Source of the DNA: Rhodobiaceae bacterium
GTDB taxonomy: Bacteria > Pseudomonadota > Alphaproteobacteria > Rhizobiales > JANQQB01
Length of the DNA: 58,937 nucleotides
Direction: 5' to 3'
NCBI GenBank assembly: GCA_028285165.1
Contig: JANQQB010000058.1
Location: 1 to 58,937, forward strand
Position numbers and translations under genes: made by a program. Below are positions 39,450 through 49,411 of this stretch, one piece after another. Position 1 is the stretch's first letter; each line of letters opens with the position of its first letter. Under the pieces are notes generated by a model. It had not been told where the DNA came from. It saw nothing but the letters and a program-made list of their open reading frames with translations, and did no database searches.

Positions 39450-40874
39450 TCAATCGGGAACCGGCATCGGCTCGGACGGAAAGACGGCGGGTTGCGCCGC
39501 CAGAAAGGCGGCGGCCGCCTGCAGAACCAGCGCATCGCAATTCCTGCCCCCGACAAGGTGCAGCCCGACCGGCAGACCGTCCGCCGCCAGTCCGCACGGT
39601 ACCGACGCTGCCGGCTGCTGGGTGATGTTGAACGGATAGGAATACGGCGTCCAATGGGTCCAATGACCGTCGCTTTCCGGATCCGGCGTGTCCTGACCTG
39701 CCTTGAACGCGGTTACGGCGACGCTCGGCGTGACCAGGAGGTCGTAGGTTTCATGAAAGACATGCATGCGGGCGCCGAGTTCCGCACGGGCGGCATCGGC
39801 CTTCACATAATCCAGCGCGCTTAGTCTTGCGCCCGCCTCGGCGGCGGCGACGAGGCCCGGATCCATGCGCTCGCGATCCTCGGCGCCAAGCCCTTCGAAA
39901 ATGCGTGCCGCGCCGCTGAACCAGAAGGTCGTGAACAGGTCGATGGGATCGTCGAAACCGGGATCGACCGCTTCGACATGGGCGCCGAGATCTTCCAGTG
40001 TCGCGACCGCGCGATCCACGACGGCGCGCACGTCCGGATGCAGGTGCGCATAGCCGAGCGTCGGCGAATAGGCGATGCGCAATCCGGCGACCGAACTGGC
40101 CGCGCGCTCGGTCCAGGGCAGGGGACCGCGCGCCTGCGCATACCAGTCCCGGCCGTCGGGTCGCGCGACGGCGTCGAGCATCAGAACCAGATCGTCAACG
40201 CTGCGGCCGATCGGACCCAGATGCGACAGCAGCGTCATCACGCTTGTGGGAAGCTGCGGGATCCACCCGAAAGTGGGTTTTATGCCGACGGTTCCGGTCA
40301 AGGCGCAGGGAATGCGAATCGATCCGCCGCCGTCGCTGCCCTGGTGCAGGCAGCCAAGATTGAGGGCCGCCGCCGCGGCCGCGCCACCGGATGACCCGCC
40401 GGGCGTGCGATCAAGGTTCCAGGGATTGCGCGTGATGCCGCTCACTTTGCTGTCCGTCACTCCCTTCCATCCGAATTCCGGTGTGGTTGTCTTGCCGAGG
40501 ATGACGGATCCGGCCGCGCGCAGGTTGGCGGCATAGGGCGAATCCTCCCGTGAAGGCGCGGTATCGGTGGTCAGCGAGCCTTTGCGCAACGGCATGTCGC
40601 GGACTGCGGTCAGGTCCTTGATCGACACCGGAATCCCATCGAGCGGTCCGAGCGGATTTCCGGATTGCCAACGGGTTTCGCTTTCCCGCGCGGCTGCCAG
40701 TGCGCCCTCCGGATCAAGGTGGCAGAAAGCGTTGATTGCCGGGTTGAATGCATCGATGCGCTCAAACACATCGCGCACGACATCGACCGGCGACATCCTT
40801 CCTTGTCGGTAAAGGACAGCAAGGCCCGTAGCGTCGAGATCGGCAATGCGGGTTGCCTCCCGGGGTGATGTCAT
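39450..40874 (-). CDS. Amidase (amidase signature family)
   Basis: GIPVSIKDL, TPGGSSGGAAAAAALNLGCLHQGSDGGGSIRIPCALTGTVGIKPTFG. Confidence 0.93.
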   Translation of the reverse strand: MTSPREATRIADLDATGLAVLYRQGRMSPVDVVRDVFERIDAFNPAINAFCHLDPEGALAAARESETRWQSGNPLGPLDGIPVSIKDLTAVRDMPLRKGSLTTDTAPSREDSPYAANLRAAGSVILGKTTTPEFGWKGVTDSKVSGITRNPWNLDRTPGGSSGGAAAAAALNLGCLHQGSDGGGSIRIPCALTGTVGIKPTFGWIPQLPTSVMTLLSHLGPIGRSVDDLVLMLDAVARPDGRDWYAQARGPLPWTERAASSVAGLRIAYSPTLGYAHLHPDVRAVVDRAVATLEDLGAHVEAVDPGFDDPIDLFTTFWFSGAARIFEGLGAEDRERMDPGLVAAAEAGARLSALDYVKADAARAELGARMHVFHETYDLLVTPSVAVTAFKAGQDTPDPESDGHWTHWTPYSYPFNITQQPAASVPCGLAADGLPVGLHLVGGRNCDALVLQAAAAFLAAQPAVFPSEPMPVPD

Positions 40875-40991
40875 GCGGTGTGTCCTTTCCAGGGTGAGCA
40901 ATGCCGATGGCGGAGACTGCGGATGGAAGTCCGCATCATCGGAGAGGGCAGGCTGTGGATCAAGCGCTGTGTCGTGCGAACTGTTTCGGGT

Positions 40992-41465
40992 TTACCCGGC
41001 ATCGATCGGGTAGCCCCGCCAAGGCTTGACGGCACGCAAGGCGAGGCTCGACTGGATGCGTACCGTGCCCGGCAGGCGGGAGAGGCGGTCGCGGTGAATG
41101 CGTTCATAGTCGGCGTGGTCGACGACGCCGATGCGCAAGAGATAGTCGAACTGTCCGGTCATCAGGTGGCATTCAAGGATTTCCGGGACGCGGCGCACGG
41201 CGGCCTCGAAGGTCTCCAGCGCGTCTTCGCTCTGACGGTCCAGACTGATCTCGACGAAGAACTCCATGGCGTAACCGAGCCGGCGTCCATCGAGCCGTGC
41301 GGTGTACCCGTCAATGATGCGCCGTTCCTCCAGCAGACGGACACGCCGGTGGCAGGCGGATGCGGACAGACCGGCAATGTCCGCGAGTTCGGCGATCGAC
41401 AGGCGGCAATCCTTTTGCAGCGCGATCAGGATGCGTTTGTCGGTTGAATCGAGCTTTTCGAACAT
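40992..41465 (-). CDS. Lrp/AsnC family transcriptional regulator
   Basis: LDSTDKRILIALQKDCRLSIAELADIAGLSASACHRRVRLLEERRIIDGYTA; divergent from ald. Confidence 0.92.
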   Translation of the reverse strand: MFEKLDSTDKRILIALQKDCRLSIAELADIAGLSASACHRRVRLLEERRIIDGYTARLDGRRLGYAMEFFVEISLDRQSEDALETFEAAVRRVPEILECHLMTGQFDYLLRIGVVDHADYERIHRDRLSRLPGTVRIQSSLALRAVKPWRGYPIDAG

Positions 41466-41504
41466 CTTTTCAATTTTCGTCTGAAATTCGAAAGATCTCC
41501 CAAT

Positions 41505-41547
41505 ATCAGTCAAATTCGACGGTAAATCGACAGCAATTTCGACTGAT
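41505..41547. promoter_or_regulatory. Interrupted inverted repeat ATCAGTC...GACTGAT (plus AAATTCGAC/AATTTCGAC) between Lrp gene and ald; candidate Lrp-type operator
   Basis: Read directly in the divergent intergenic region. Confidence 0.55.
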
Positions 41548-41588
41548 CATCGAATATCTTCGGGCAAACGCTAACGGGAGGATTCGAT

Positions 41589-42707
41589 ATGCTGATCGGC
41601 GTTCCGAAAGAAATCAAAAATCACGAATACCGCGTCGGGCTGACACCGGAGAGCGTCAGCGAATTGGTGGCGCACGGGCACAATGTAATGGTCGAGAGCG
41701 AGGCCGGTCTCGGCATCGGCGCCGACAATGCGCTGTACGAAGCAGCGGGCGCGCAGATCGTCGACGGCGCCGCAACGGTGTTCGGCGAAGCCGACATGAT
41801 CGTCAAGGTGAAGGAACCGCAGGCCGGCGAACGGGCGATGCTGCGCGACGGACAGATCCTGTTCACCTACCTGCACCTGGCGCCGGATCCGCAACAGACG
41901 GAAGATCTGGTGAAATCCGGCGCGGTCTGCATCGCCTATGAGACCGTCACGGATGCCGCCGGCGGGTTGCCGCTCCTGAAACCGATGAGCCAGGTGGCCG
42001 GCCGGATGTCCGTGCAGGCCGGCGCGACGGCCCTGGAAAAGGCGCATGGCGGCCGCGGCGTGCTTCTGGGCGGCGTACCCGGCGTGCATCCGGGCAAGGT
42101 GGTTGTCATCGGCGGCGGCGTCGTGGGCTTCAATGCGACGCAGATGGCGGTCGGTATCCATGCCGATGTCACCGTATTCGACACCAACCCGTCCGTTCTG
42201 GAGAAGCTCGAAAACCATTTTGAATCCCGCGCCAAGGCGATTCATTCGACCCGTGCGGCGCTGGAAGACCATATTGCGTCTGCAGATCTGGTGATCGGTG
42301 CCGTGCTGGTGCCCGGCGCCGCGGCGCCCAAGCTCGTCTCGCGCGCCATGCTCGCCAACATGAAAACCGGGTCGGTTCTGGTCGATGTGGCCATCGATCA
42401 GGGCGGTTGTTTCGAGACCTCGCGGCCGACCACCCACGATGCGCCGACCTATGTTGTCGATGATGTCGTGCATTATTGCGTGGCCAACATGCCGGGCGCC
42501 GTTGCCCGCACCTCGACTTATGCGTTGAACAACGTGACGCTGCGCTTCGCGCTGGCGATCGCGGGCAAGGGATGGCGTCAGGCACTGGCCGACGATCCGC
42601 ATCTGCGCAACGGTCTGAATGTCTGGAACGGCGCGGTTACCTGCCAGCCGGTGGCGGTCGATCTCGGCTACGAGTACCTGCCCGCGGAGGCGGCACTCGC
42701 AGCCTGA
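41589..42707 (+). CDS. ald: Alanine dehydrogenase
   Basis: MLIGVPKEIKNHEYRVGLTPESV, VVIGGGVVGFNATQMAVGIHADVTVFD, GAVARTSTYALNNVTLRF. Confidence 0.96.
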   Translation: MLIGVPKEIKNHEYRVGLTPESVSELVAHGHNVMVESEAGLGIGADNALYEAAGAQIVDGAATVFGEADMIVKVKEPQAGERAMLRDGQILFTYLHLAPDPQQTEDLVKSGAVCIAYETVTDAAGGLPLLKPMSQVAGRMSVQAGATALEKAHGGRGVLLGGVPGVHPGKVVVIGGGVVGFNATQMAVGIHADVTVFDTNPSVLEKLENHFESRAKAIHSTRAALEDHIASADLVIGAVLVPGAAAPKLVSRAMLANMKTGSVLVDVAIDQGGCFETSRPTTHDAPTYVVDDVVHYCVANMPGAVARTSTYALNNVTLRFALAIAGKGWRQALADDPHLRNGLNVWNGAVTCQPVAVDLGYEYLPAEAALAA

Positions 42708-42720
42708 TCACCCTCAGGCT
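42701..42720. terminator. Stem-loop AGCCTGA-TCACCC-TCAGGCT shared by two convergent stop codons
   Basis: Perfect 7-bp arms; each arm contains the GCC-TGA end of one gene. Confidence 0.45.
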
Positions 42721-44720
42721 TCGGTCGACGGCCGGCCCCAGCACTCGGCGATGATCGTGGCGGCGATCAGGCCGGTATCGCCGGGGCTGTCGGGGATGTC
42801 GATGCGTTCGACATGCACGTCGATCCGATCCGGCGCGCCGCCGAGCGCTTCCGCCCGGTGGCGGGCGGTCTGGTGCGCCAGGGATCGGGCCTGTTCCAGG
42901 GCATCGCCCGGCGAGGTCGCCCGCAACGGATCCCCGTCGTGATGGATGCGAAAGCCGCCGCGTCCGTTGGTCGTGATCTCGACGACTGCCTGAACCTTCA
43001 CGAGCGCCACGGCGGCGCCGACGGCGTTTGCCACATCGGCCGCCTCCGGCAGGACGATGTCCGTGTTCAGACGGCGGCCGATCTCGGGATAAAATACCGG
43101 GGCCGGGCCGCCGACCCCGACAATCGGGATAGACGGCCGGAACACGACGTCCAGGTCGTTCAGACGCGTGCCTCCCGACAGCACCGTGCGCAGGACCGGA
43201 TCATCGCTGCCAAACGTTTCCCCGGACAAGGTCTCGACAAGAATCCGTCCGCTTGCCTTGACCAGCGCATCGACAGTTTCTGCGGCGAAGGCCCTCGCTT
43301 CAGCGTCGCCTTCATCCTCGCGGATCATGCGGCGCGACCGTTTCAACAGCAGACTGGCCAATACGGCGGCGGGGCGCGACCACTGGTTCTGCATATCCAG
43401 GATGTGGGCGGCATCGCTCGGTGTGAAGGCTGCGACCTGAACGAGACCGCGCCCTGAGAGCCGAGCCAGCGCGCGCTGGTCGGCAAGACCGTTCAGGATC
43501 TCGTGCAGCGGCACCGGCCGGTCCGGTACGACGTCCAGAAACGCCTTGTCCTCCTTCGACAGATCGGCCGGGGCCGCCGCACTTCCCGTCCCGAGTGGGC
43601 GCAGCGCAAAGCGCCCGCCATATCGCGTGCCCTGCGGGTCCGCCAGCATGGCCTGCATGCGCGGGATGATATCGGGCCAGACGGAAGCAATCATGGAAAC
43701 CGGGGCGACGCGGTTCGGTTTCAGATAGACGTCTCCCGGTCCGTCCATGGCCACTTCGCTGTCGCCGCCAAGGCCGAGCGTGCGCATGTCGACGGCCCGG
43801 ACCATGGTGCGCCAGCCGCCGACGACTGAGCCTTCGCGGTTCAGGCGGGGCCAGCCGCCCTTCAATGTCGCGACGTCCGTGGTCGTGCCGCCGATGTCCG
43901 CGATCACGAAGTCGGACAGGCCGGACAGGAATTTCGCACCGATCACGCTGGCCGCCGGGCCGCTCAGAGTGGTTTCGATCGGTCGTTCGGCGACGTGGTC
44001 GGATGCGGCCAGCGTGCCGTCGCCCTTGACGATCATCAGCGGCGCCTCGATGCCATGCCCGGCCATGCCGCGGCGGACCGCATCGATCAACGCGACGATC
44101 CGGGAAATGATGCGGGCGTTCAGCGCCGCCGTCAGCGCCCGGCGCGGCGCGTCGAGCGCTTCGGCCAGTTCGCTGGAAATCGTCACCGGCTTGCCGGTGC
44201 GGTCGCGGATAAGGTCGCGCATCCGGTGTTCGTGGGCGGGGTTTCGGACGGAATAATGGGCGGCGACGGCGTAGGCCTCGACCGTTTCGGCGGTTTCGTC
44301 GAGAAAGGCGTCAAGGGCCTCCAGATCCAGGTCTTCGCGCTCGGTGCCCGCGTGGTCGTGCCCACCGGCAAGAGAAATCAGGCGCGCATCGGGGACCGCT
44401 TCGGAAATGCCGGCCTTTTCGACCATCCGGGCGCCGAAGCCGGCAAGCACGACGCCGACCGGCGCGCCATGTCCTTCGACGATGGCGTTTGTCGCCAATG
44501 TCGTGGAGAGCGCGACCATGCCGATATCCGATCCGGGTATCGCAGGACCGCCGTTGCTGCCCGACAGGATGCCGGCCAGCGCTTCGTTGACGCCGACCGA
44601 GAGGTCGCCCTTGGTGGTTAGCGCCTTCGCCTTTGCAACGAGGCGCCGGGCGGCCGGATCCATCAGGGCGGCATCGGTGTAGGTGCCGCCGGTATCAATG
44701 CCGATTGTGTAGGCTGTCAT
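42714..44720 (-). CDS. Hydantoinase/oxoprolinase (HyuA-like) family protein
   Basis: TIGIDTGGTYTDAALMD, FVIADIGGTTTDVATLKGG, VGVGGPAPVFYP. Confidence 0.9.
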   Translation of the reverse strand: MTAYTIGIDTGGTYTDAALMDPAARRLVAKAKALTTKGDLSVGVNEALAGILSGSNGGPAIPGSDIGMVALSTTLATNAIVEGHGAPVGVVLAGFGARMVEKAGISEAVPDARLISLAGGHDHAGTEREDLDLEALDAFLDETAETVEAYAVAAHYSVRNPAHEHRMRDLIRDRTGKPVTISSELAEALDAPRRALTAALNARIISRIVALIDAVRRGMAGHGIEAPLMIVKGDGTLAASDHVAERPIETTLSGPAASVIGAKFLSGLSDFVIADIGGTTTDVATLKGGWPRLNREGSVVGGWRTMVRAVDMRTLGLGGDSEVAMDGPGDVYLKPNRVAPVSMIASVWPDIIPRMQAMLADPQGTRYGGRFALRPLGTGSAAAPADLSKEDKAFLDVVPDRPVPLHEILNGLADQRALARLSGRGLVQVAAFTPSDAAHILDMQNQWSRPAAVLASLLLKRSRRMIREDEGDAEARAFAAETVDALVKASGRILVETLSGETFGSDDPVLRTVLSGGTRLNDLDVVFRPSIPIVGVGGPAPVFYPEIGRRLNTDIVLPEAADVANAVGAAVALVKVQAVVEITTNGRGGFRIHHDGDPLRATSPGDALEQARSLAHQTARHRAEALGGAPDRIDVHVERIDIPDSPGDTGLIAATIIAECWGRPSTEA

Positions 44721-44823
44721 GAAAGTCCGGTGTTCGAATTGCGAAAACGACTCCGGCGCATATAGAGCGGGTCGGCGTGCTGCAACAAAAACGTTGCCAT
44801 GCGGGACCGATCGAGGCTTGGAC

Positions 44824-45051
44824 TCAGGTCCCCTTGCCGAAGACGCCCGGCATGGCGTGGACCGCAAAGATGCCGGCAATCGCCCGCCGGTGTTCCGCCG
44901 GCAAATCCTCGATCATGCGCCAGGCCTCCGCGGCGCAGCTCTCGTCATGGGCAGAGGCGCGGACCAGCGCCGCAATCGGGTGCTCTCGACCCAGAACCTG
45001 ATCGACCGCGTTGGCGATGGCGGGCACGTTTTTCGGATCGAATTTCGGCAT
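44824..45051 (-). CDS. Small hypothetical protein (75 aa)
   Basis: MPKFDPKNVPAIANAVDQVLGREHPIAALVRASAHDESCAAEAWRMIEDLPAEHRRAIAGIFAVHAMPGVFGKGT; immediately downstream of ribH2. Confidence 0.6.
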   Translation of the reverse strand: MPKFDPKNVPAIANAVDQVLGREHPIAALVRASAHDESCAAEAWRMIEDLPAEHRRAIAGIFAVHAMPGVFGKGT

Positions 45052-45152
45052 GCAACGTCTCCGGTCGGCAGTCATCGGACAATGGCACGGTGGCGCGCTG
45101 ACGGAAAGGATGAGGCAGCGGAACCGCGTGCGGTCCCGCTTTGCCGTTTCGG

Positions 45153-45632
45153 TCAAGCCGCGGCCCGGTAGGCCGCCATCAATTCGAGCAATGAGGCGCA
45201 GGCGTCGGCGACCTCGCGTCCCTTGCCCTTGAAGTGTTCGTGAAAGAACGCGTGATGGTCCGCGCTTTCATGAAAGTGATGTGGCGTCAGTACCGCTGAA
45301 AAGATCGGCACCTCGGTTTCGATCTGGACGTTCATCAATCCCTTGATGACGGCATCGGCCACAAAATCGTGGCGGTAAATACCGCCATCCACGACAAAGG
45401 CGGACGCCGCGATCGCGTCATAGGTGCCGCTCTTGGCGAGCGTCTTGGCCAGCAGCGGGATTTCGAACGCACCGGCCACGTCGAAGACGTCGATCCGGAA
45501 CTCCGCCTCGTCCTGCTGCTGCAATCGTTTCACGAAGGCGTGCTGGCACTGATCGACGATCTCGGCATGCCAGCGGGCCTTGAGAAAGGCGAGACGATAG
45601 GTCGGTAGGCTTTTTTCGGGGACTTGATCCAT
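45153..45632 (-). CDS. ribH: 6,7-dimethyl-8-ribityllumazine synthase, type II (RibH2-like)
   Basis: LAFLKARWHAEIVDQCQHAF, DVAGAFEIPLLAKTL, SAVLTPHHFHESADHHAFFHEHFKGKG; FMN riboswitch upstream. Confidence 0.9.
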   Translation of the reverse strand: MDQVPEKSLPTYRLAFLKARWHAEIVDQCQHAFVKRLQQQDEAEFRIDVFDVAGAFEIPLLAKTLAKSGTYDAIAASAFVVDGGIYRHDFVADAVIKGLMNVQIETEVPIFSAVLTPHHFHESADHHAFFHEHFKGKGREVADACASLLELMAAYRAAA

Positions 45633-45685
45633 GGTTTGCTTCCTTCAGCATGACAACCAGAACCAAGGCGCAACAAACCGAAAGC

Positions 45686-45705
45686 CCGGCCTGCAAAAGG
45701 GCCGG
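45686..45705 (-). terminator. Putative expression-platform hairpin CCGGCC-CTTTTGCA-GGCCGG between riboswitch and ribH
   Basis: Perfect 6-bp inverted repeat between aptamer and gene. Confidence 0.45.
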
Positions 45706-45716
45706 ACTGCCGCTTC

Positions 45717-45888
45717 GTTCTCTTTCATCCGGACTGTCACCGTCGGCTTCGGCCTTGCACCGAATCTGCTGACCCTTTCACGGCACCGGCACAGCCGGTT
45801 GACGAAAGGCGCTCGCGGGCTCGAAGCCCGGGCGCACGTGCCATGGGCTTCATACCGCCGGTGGGGACTTTCACCCCGCCCTGAGAAC
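45717..45888 (-). ncRNA. FMN riboswitch (RFN element)
   Basis: Minus strand: GTTCTCAGGGCGGGGTGAAAGTCCCCACCGGCGGTATGAAGCCCATGG...AGCCCGCGAGCG...GTCAGCAGATTCGGTGCAAGGCCGAAGCCGACGGTGACAGTCCGGATGAAAGAGAAC; P1 GTTCTC/GAGAAC. Confidence 0.96.
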
Positions 45889-46097
45889 ATCATCGCGCTG
45901 GCGATGACAGCCCAGAATAGCCGCCCGCAAATCGGTTGTCGACCGCAACCGATCCTCCCGTTTCGCTGCTCGAAACCCCGATCTTTCAGGGTCCGTGCGC
46001 CGGGGCCGGTCCGTGCGGTCACGTTTTCAGGAAGTTATCAATCCGTTTGCAATTTGTCGGTTACCGGTTTGCTAACGGAGCGGAAGAGGTGGCGGCC

Positions 46098-47987
46098 ATG
46101 AACATACGGAACACGTTATCGATGCTGGTCGGCATGCTGGTGGTTCCGATCGTGGCGAGCGCTGCCTGGATCGGATATCAGGCCAAATCCGATCTGGCGA
46201 CGATCGAGGCGCAACGTCAGAGCCTGGCGAGCATGGCGCGCGTTTGGACCGCGGCGATGACCGGGAGATCGTTCGAGCGCACGATGTTTGCAGGGCATCC
46301 GGCATGCGCACCCGAAAGTCCGCCGGAAGGCCGCAAGCAGGGTCTTGCAGCGGCGCGCGGCGCGCTGATTTGCATGAGCGGTGAGGCCGGGCTTGCGGCC
46401 AATGCCAATCGTCTCGATGCAAAACTTGCAGATCTGTTGTCCATGCAATTGCCGGAACTGGCCGTGCAGATCGATGCCATGGACTCCAACGCGGAACGGA
46501 TTTCCGGCAAAACCGCGCTCAATCATTTCGACACGATGCTGTTTCTCGTCGGCGCCGGTCAGTTCAAACTGATCGCAGACCGGATCAGCGCGCATACAAA
46601 GATGGCGTTTGAGGTGGACGGGGCCGGTGTACCGCAGGCGCTCGCGGATGCCGCGCAGGCCTATCGACAGGCCAACGGTCGCTTTCAGGGCGCCGCGGCC
46701 AAATATGCAACCGCACTCGGCAAGGCCGAAACGGGGGCCGACCTCGATCGCAGCGCGCTGGTTTCCGGCCATGAGATTATCAACCGGTCCACGGACCGGC
46801 TGTGGAACGCTGCCCGGGTTAAACTGTCGGCCGATCTGGCGGCCCAGGCCGGAGCCCAGAGCATGCGTCTGTGGATCGTGCTCGGCGGTCTCGGTCTCGT
46901 TCTGGCGGTCACGCTGATTGCGGCATGGCGGTGCTCCCGCCGGATCTTGGATTCGATCAACGGTCTCGATGCCGCGATCCGGCGCCTGGCCGACGAAGAC
47001 AGTCTCGGCAAGGATTTGCCGTTTTCGTCGGGAACGGGGGAAATCGCCCGCATCGCACGGGCCGTGGGGTATTTTCGGGATCGCACGATCGAGCAGACAG
47101 AGGCGCGCGAACGTCAGGAACGGGCCAAGAGCGAAGCCCGCCAGAAGAGTGTCGAGACCCTGATCGCGTGCTTTCGCGGCCGTGTCACAGACCTGTTGTC
47201 GATCGTCGACGGCAGTCTCGGCGAGATGCGTGAAACCTCCGGCGTGCTCGGCGAGGTCGCGACCAAGGCCGATCAGCGTGCCCAGGACGCGGCGGCCGCA
47301 TCCGCCGGTGCATCCGACAATGTGGATAAGGTCGCGGAGGCCGCGGAATGCCTCGCCCAGGATATCGCGGACATCAGCCGACAGGCCCATGACGCGACGA
47401 GTCTCGCCCGTACGGCAACCGTCAATGCCGACAAGGCGAATGCGGAAATCGAACAATTGTCGGACATCTCCCACGCGATCGGTGAAATCGTCTCGCTGAT
47501 CCAGGCCATTGCCGAACAGACCAACCTGCTTGCACTGAACGCAACGATCGAAGCGGCCCGAGCGGGAGAATCGGGGCGCGGGTTCGAAGTCGTGGCCGGC
47601 GAAGTCAAGACACTGGCCGGTCAGACGGCCAGCGCTACCGAGCAGATCGTCGCTCAGGTCACCCTGGTCCAGAACCATACGGCTTCCGTGGTCGAGGCCA
47701 TTCGGCAGACAATTTCCGATATCGAAACGATCGCCGAGAGCACAACCCTGATCGCCACCAATCTGGACGAGAGGCGTACGTCCACGGATTCCATCAAGGA
47801 CAACGTCATCCGTGCTGCCGAGCGCACCCGGTCCGTCGTCGAAGACATGGCCGATGTCGAGGAAATTGCGCAACGCTCGAACGGCGTCGCGTCCGATGTG
47901 CGTGACCGGACCGGCACGGTCATCGACCGGACCGAAGAATTGCGGCGTGAAGTCCGGGACTTCCTGGAACGCGTCGCCGCCGCGTGA
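46098..47987 (+). CDS. Methyl-accepting chemotaxis protein
   Basis: TM-periplasmic-TM, HAMP-like region, [47 protein letters not shown]. Confidence 0.93.
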   Translation: MNIRNTLSMLVGMLVVPIVASAAWIGYQAKSDLATIEAQRQSLASMARVWTAAMTGRSFERTMFAGHPACAPESPPEGRKQGLAAARGALICMSGEAGLAANANRLDAKLADLLSMQLPELAVQIDAMDSNAERISGKTALNHFDTMLFLVGAGQFKLIADRISAHTKMAFEVDGAGVPQALADAAQAYRQANGRFQGAAAKYATALGKAETGADLDRSALVSGHEIINRSTDRLWNAARVKLSADLAAQAGAQSMRLWIVLGGLGLVLAVTLIAAWRCSRRILDSINGLDAAIRRLADEDSLGKDLPFSSGTGEIARIARAVGYFRDRTIEQTEARERQERAKSEARQKSVETLIACFRGRVTDLLSIVDGSLGEMRETSGVLGEVATKADQRAQDAAAASAGASDNVDKVAEAAECLAQDIADISRQAHDATSLARTATVNADKANAEIEQLSDISHAIGEIVSLIQAIAEQTNLLALNATIEAARAGESGRGFEVVAGEVKTLAGQTASATEQIVAQVTLVQNHTASVVEAIRQTISDIETIAESTTLIATNLDERRTSTDSIKDNVIRAAERTRSVVEDMADVEEIAQRSNGVASDVRDRTGTVIDRTEELRREVRDFLERVAAA

Positions 47988-48172
47988 CCGCTTGCAGCCT
48001 CGACGATTGAACCGGCGGGACCGGTTTGCTATCCCGAGTGACCTCACGGCAATCGTTGTCGGTGCCGCCTGGTCGACGCACGTTGCCATCCTGATATTGC
48101 GGTGGATCAGAAGACCGGCTTGTTTTGCGCTCCGGTTGCCGTTCCGGGCCGCCCCGATCACAAGGTCACGTC

Positions 48173-49300
48173 ATGGCGCTTCTCACCTATCTCACCACGG
48201 CTCATTTCGATTTCGGCGCGATTGCCCGCCTGCCGAAGGAAATGGCCCGGCTCGGGATATCACGACCGTTGATCGTGACCGATGCCGGGCTCGTCCGTGC
48301 CGGGCTCCTGGAGCGGGTCACCGATCAGGTGGAGGCTGGGTCGTCACTCCCGGTCTTTGACGGGACGCCGGCCAATCCGACGGAAAAGGCCGTGATGGCG
48401 GCTTTTGCCCAATACGGCGAGGAAGGCTGCGACGGCGTGATCGCGCTCGGCGGCGGCTCGTCCATGGATCTCGGCAAGGCGGTCGCGCTGCTGGCCGGCA
48501 GCGGTGGGCCGCTCGACAAGTTCGATCCGGCAAACAAGGGCACGCGTAACATGACGGCGGTCGCGCCCGTCATCGCCGTGCCGACCACGTCGGGAACCGG
48601 CAGCGAAGTCTCGGTCGGCATCATCATCGTCATGGATGACGGCCGCAAGGCGACCTTTGCCGGGCCGAAGCTGATCCCGGCCTCGGCGATCTGCGATCCG
48701 GAACTGACGCTCGGCCTGCCGCCGCTGATGACCGCGGCGACCGGCATGGACGCGATCACCCATTGCATCGAGTCGTTTCTCGCGCCGACCGAAAACCCGC
48801 CGGCTGACGGTGTCGCCCTCGACGGATTGTGGCGTGGGTGGTCGGCGCTGAAACGCGCCGTGGACGACGGCTCCGACCGGGAGGCGCGGTGGAACATGAT
48901 GATGGCGTCGACCGAAGGAGCGCTTGCCTTCATCAAGGGGCTCGGCGCCGTGCATTCCATGAGCCACGCCGCCGGTCGCCTGTCCGATCTCAACCTGCAC
49001 CACGGTACCCTCAATGCGGTGCTTTTGCCGGCGGTTCTGCGGTTCAACGCGCCGGGTCAGGAGGAGCGTTATGCCCGTTTGCGCCAGGCGATGGGGCTGG
49101 AGCCGGGCGCGGATATCGCCGATGCCATTGCCGGTCTCAATGCGTCGATCGGTCTGCCAGCGAATCTGACCGAAATGGGCCTGACGGAGGCGCGGCTCGG
49201 CGACATGGTGCCCTATGCGGTCTCGGATCTGGCGACCCGGACCAATCCGCGACCGGTCGGCGCGTCGGAATTCGAGGCATTGTATCGCGAGAGTTTTTAG
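48173..49300 (+). CDS. Iron-containing alcohol dehydrogenase
   Basis: GVIALGGGSSMDLGKAVALL, PTTSGTGSEVS, GMDAITHCIESFL, HSMSHAAGRLSDLNLHHGTLNAVLLP. Confidence 0.93.
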   Translation: MALLTYLTTAHFDFGAIARLPKEMARLGISRPLIVTDAGLVRAGLLERVTDQVEAGSSLPVFDGTPANPTEKAVMAAFAQYGEEGCDGVIALGGGSSMDLGKAVALLAGSGGPLDKFDPANKGTRNMTAVAPVIAVPTTSGTGSEVSVGIIIVMDDGRKATFAGPKLIPASAICDPELTLGLPPLMTAATGMDAITHCIESFLAPTENPPADGVALDGLWRGWSALKRAVDDGSDREARWNMMMASTEGALAFIKGLGAVHSMSHAAGRLSDLNLHHGTLNAVLLPAVLRFNAPGQEERYARLRQAMGLEPGADIADAIAGLNASIGLPANLTEMGLTEARLGDMVPYAVSDLATRTNPRPVGASEFEALYRESF

Positions 49301-49312
49301 AGCGGTTCCCGC

Positions 49313-49331
49313 TGTGGTCTTGCTGACCACA
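49313..49331. repeat. Hairpin TGTGGTC-TTGCT-GACCACA just after Fe-ADH stop
   Basis: Perfect 7-bp inverted repeat; may be the Fe-ADH terminator. Confidence 0.6.
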
Positions 49332-49376
49332 AGGGGATCGCAACGACGTCCAGCGAGCCTGCAAAACCGGCCTACC

Positions 49377-49400
49377 GCAAATCGGATGTTTCCGATTTGC
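49377..49400. repeat. Hairpin GCAAATCGGA-TGTT-TCCGATTTGC
   Basis: Perfect 10-bp stem, tetraloop. Confidence 0.85.
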
Positions 49401-49411
49401 GCACTTGAGTG

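Noticed and set aside
46116-48161. 681-aa minus-strand ORF antisense to the chemotaxis receptor
   Set aside because: Shadow ORF in high-GC sequence; the plus-strand MCP is unambiguous.
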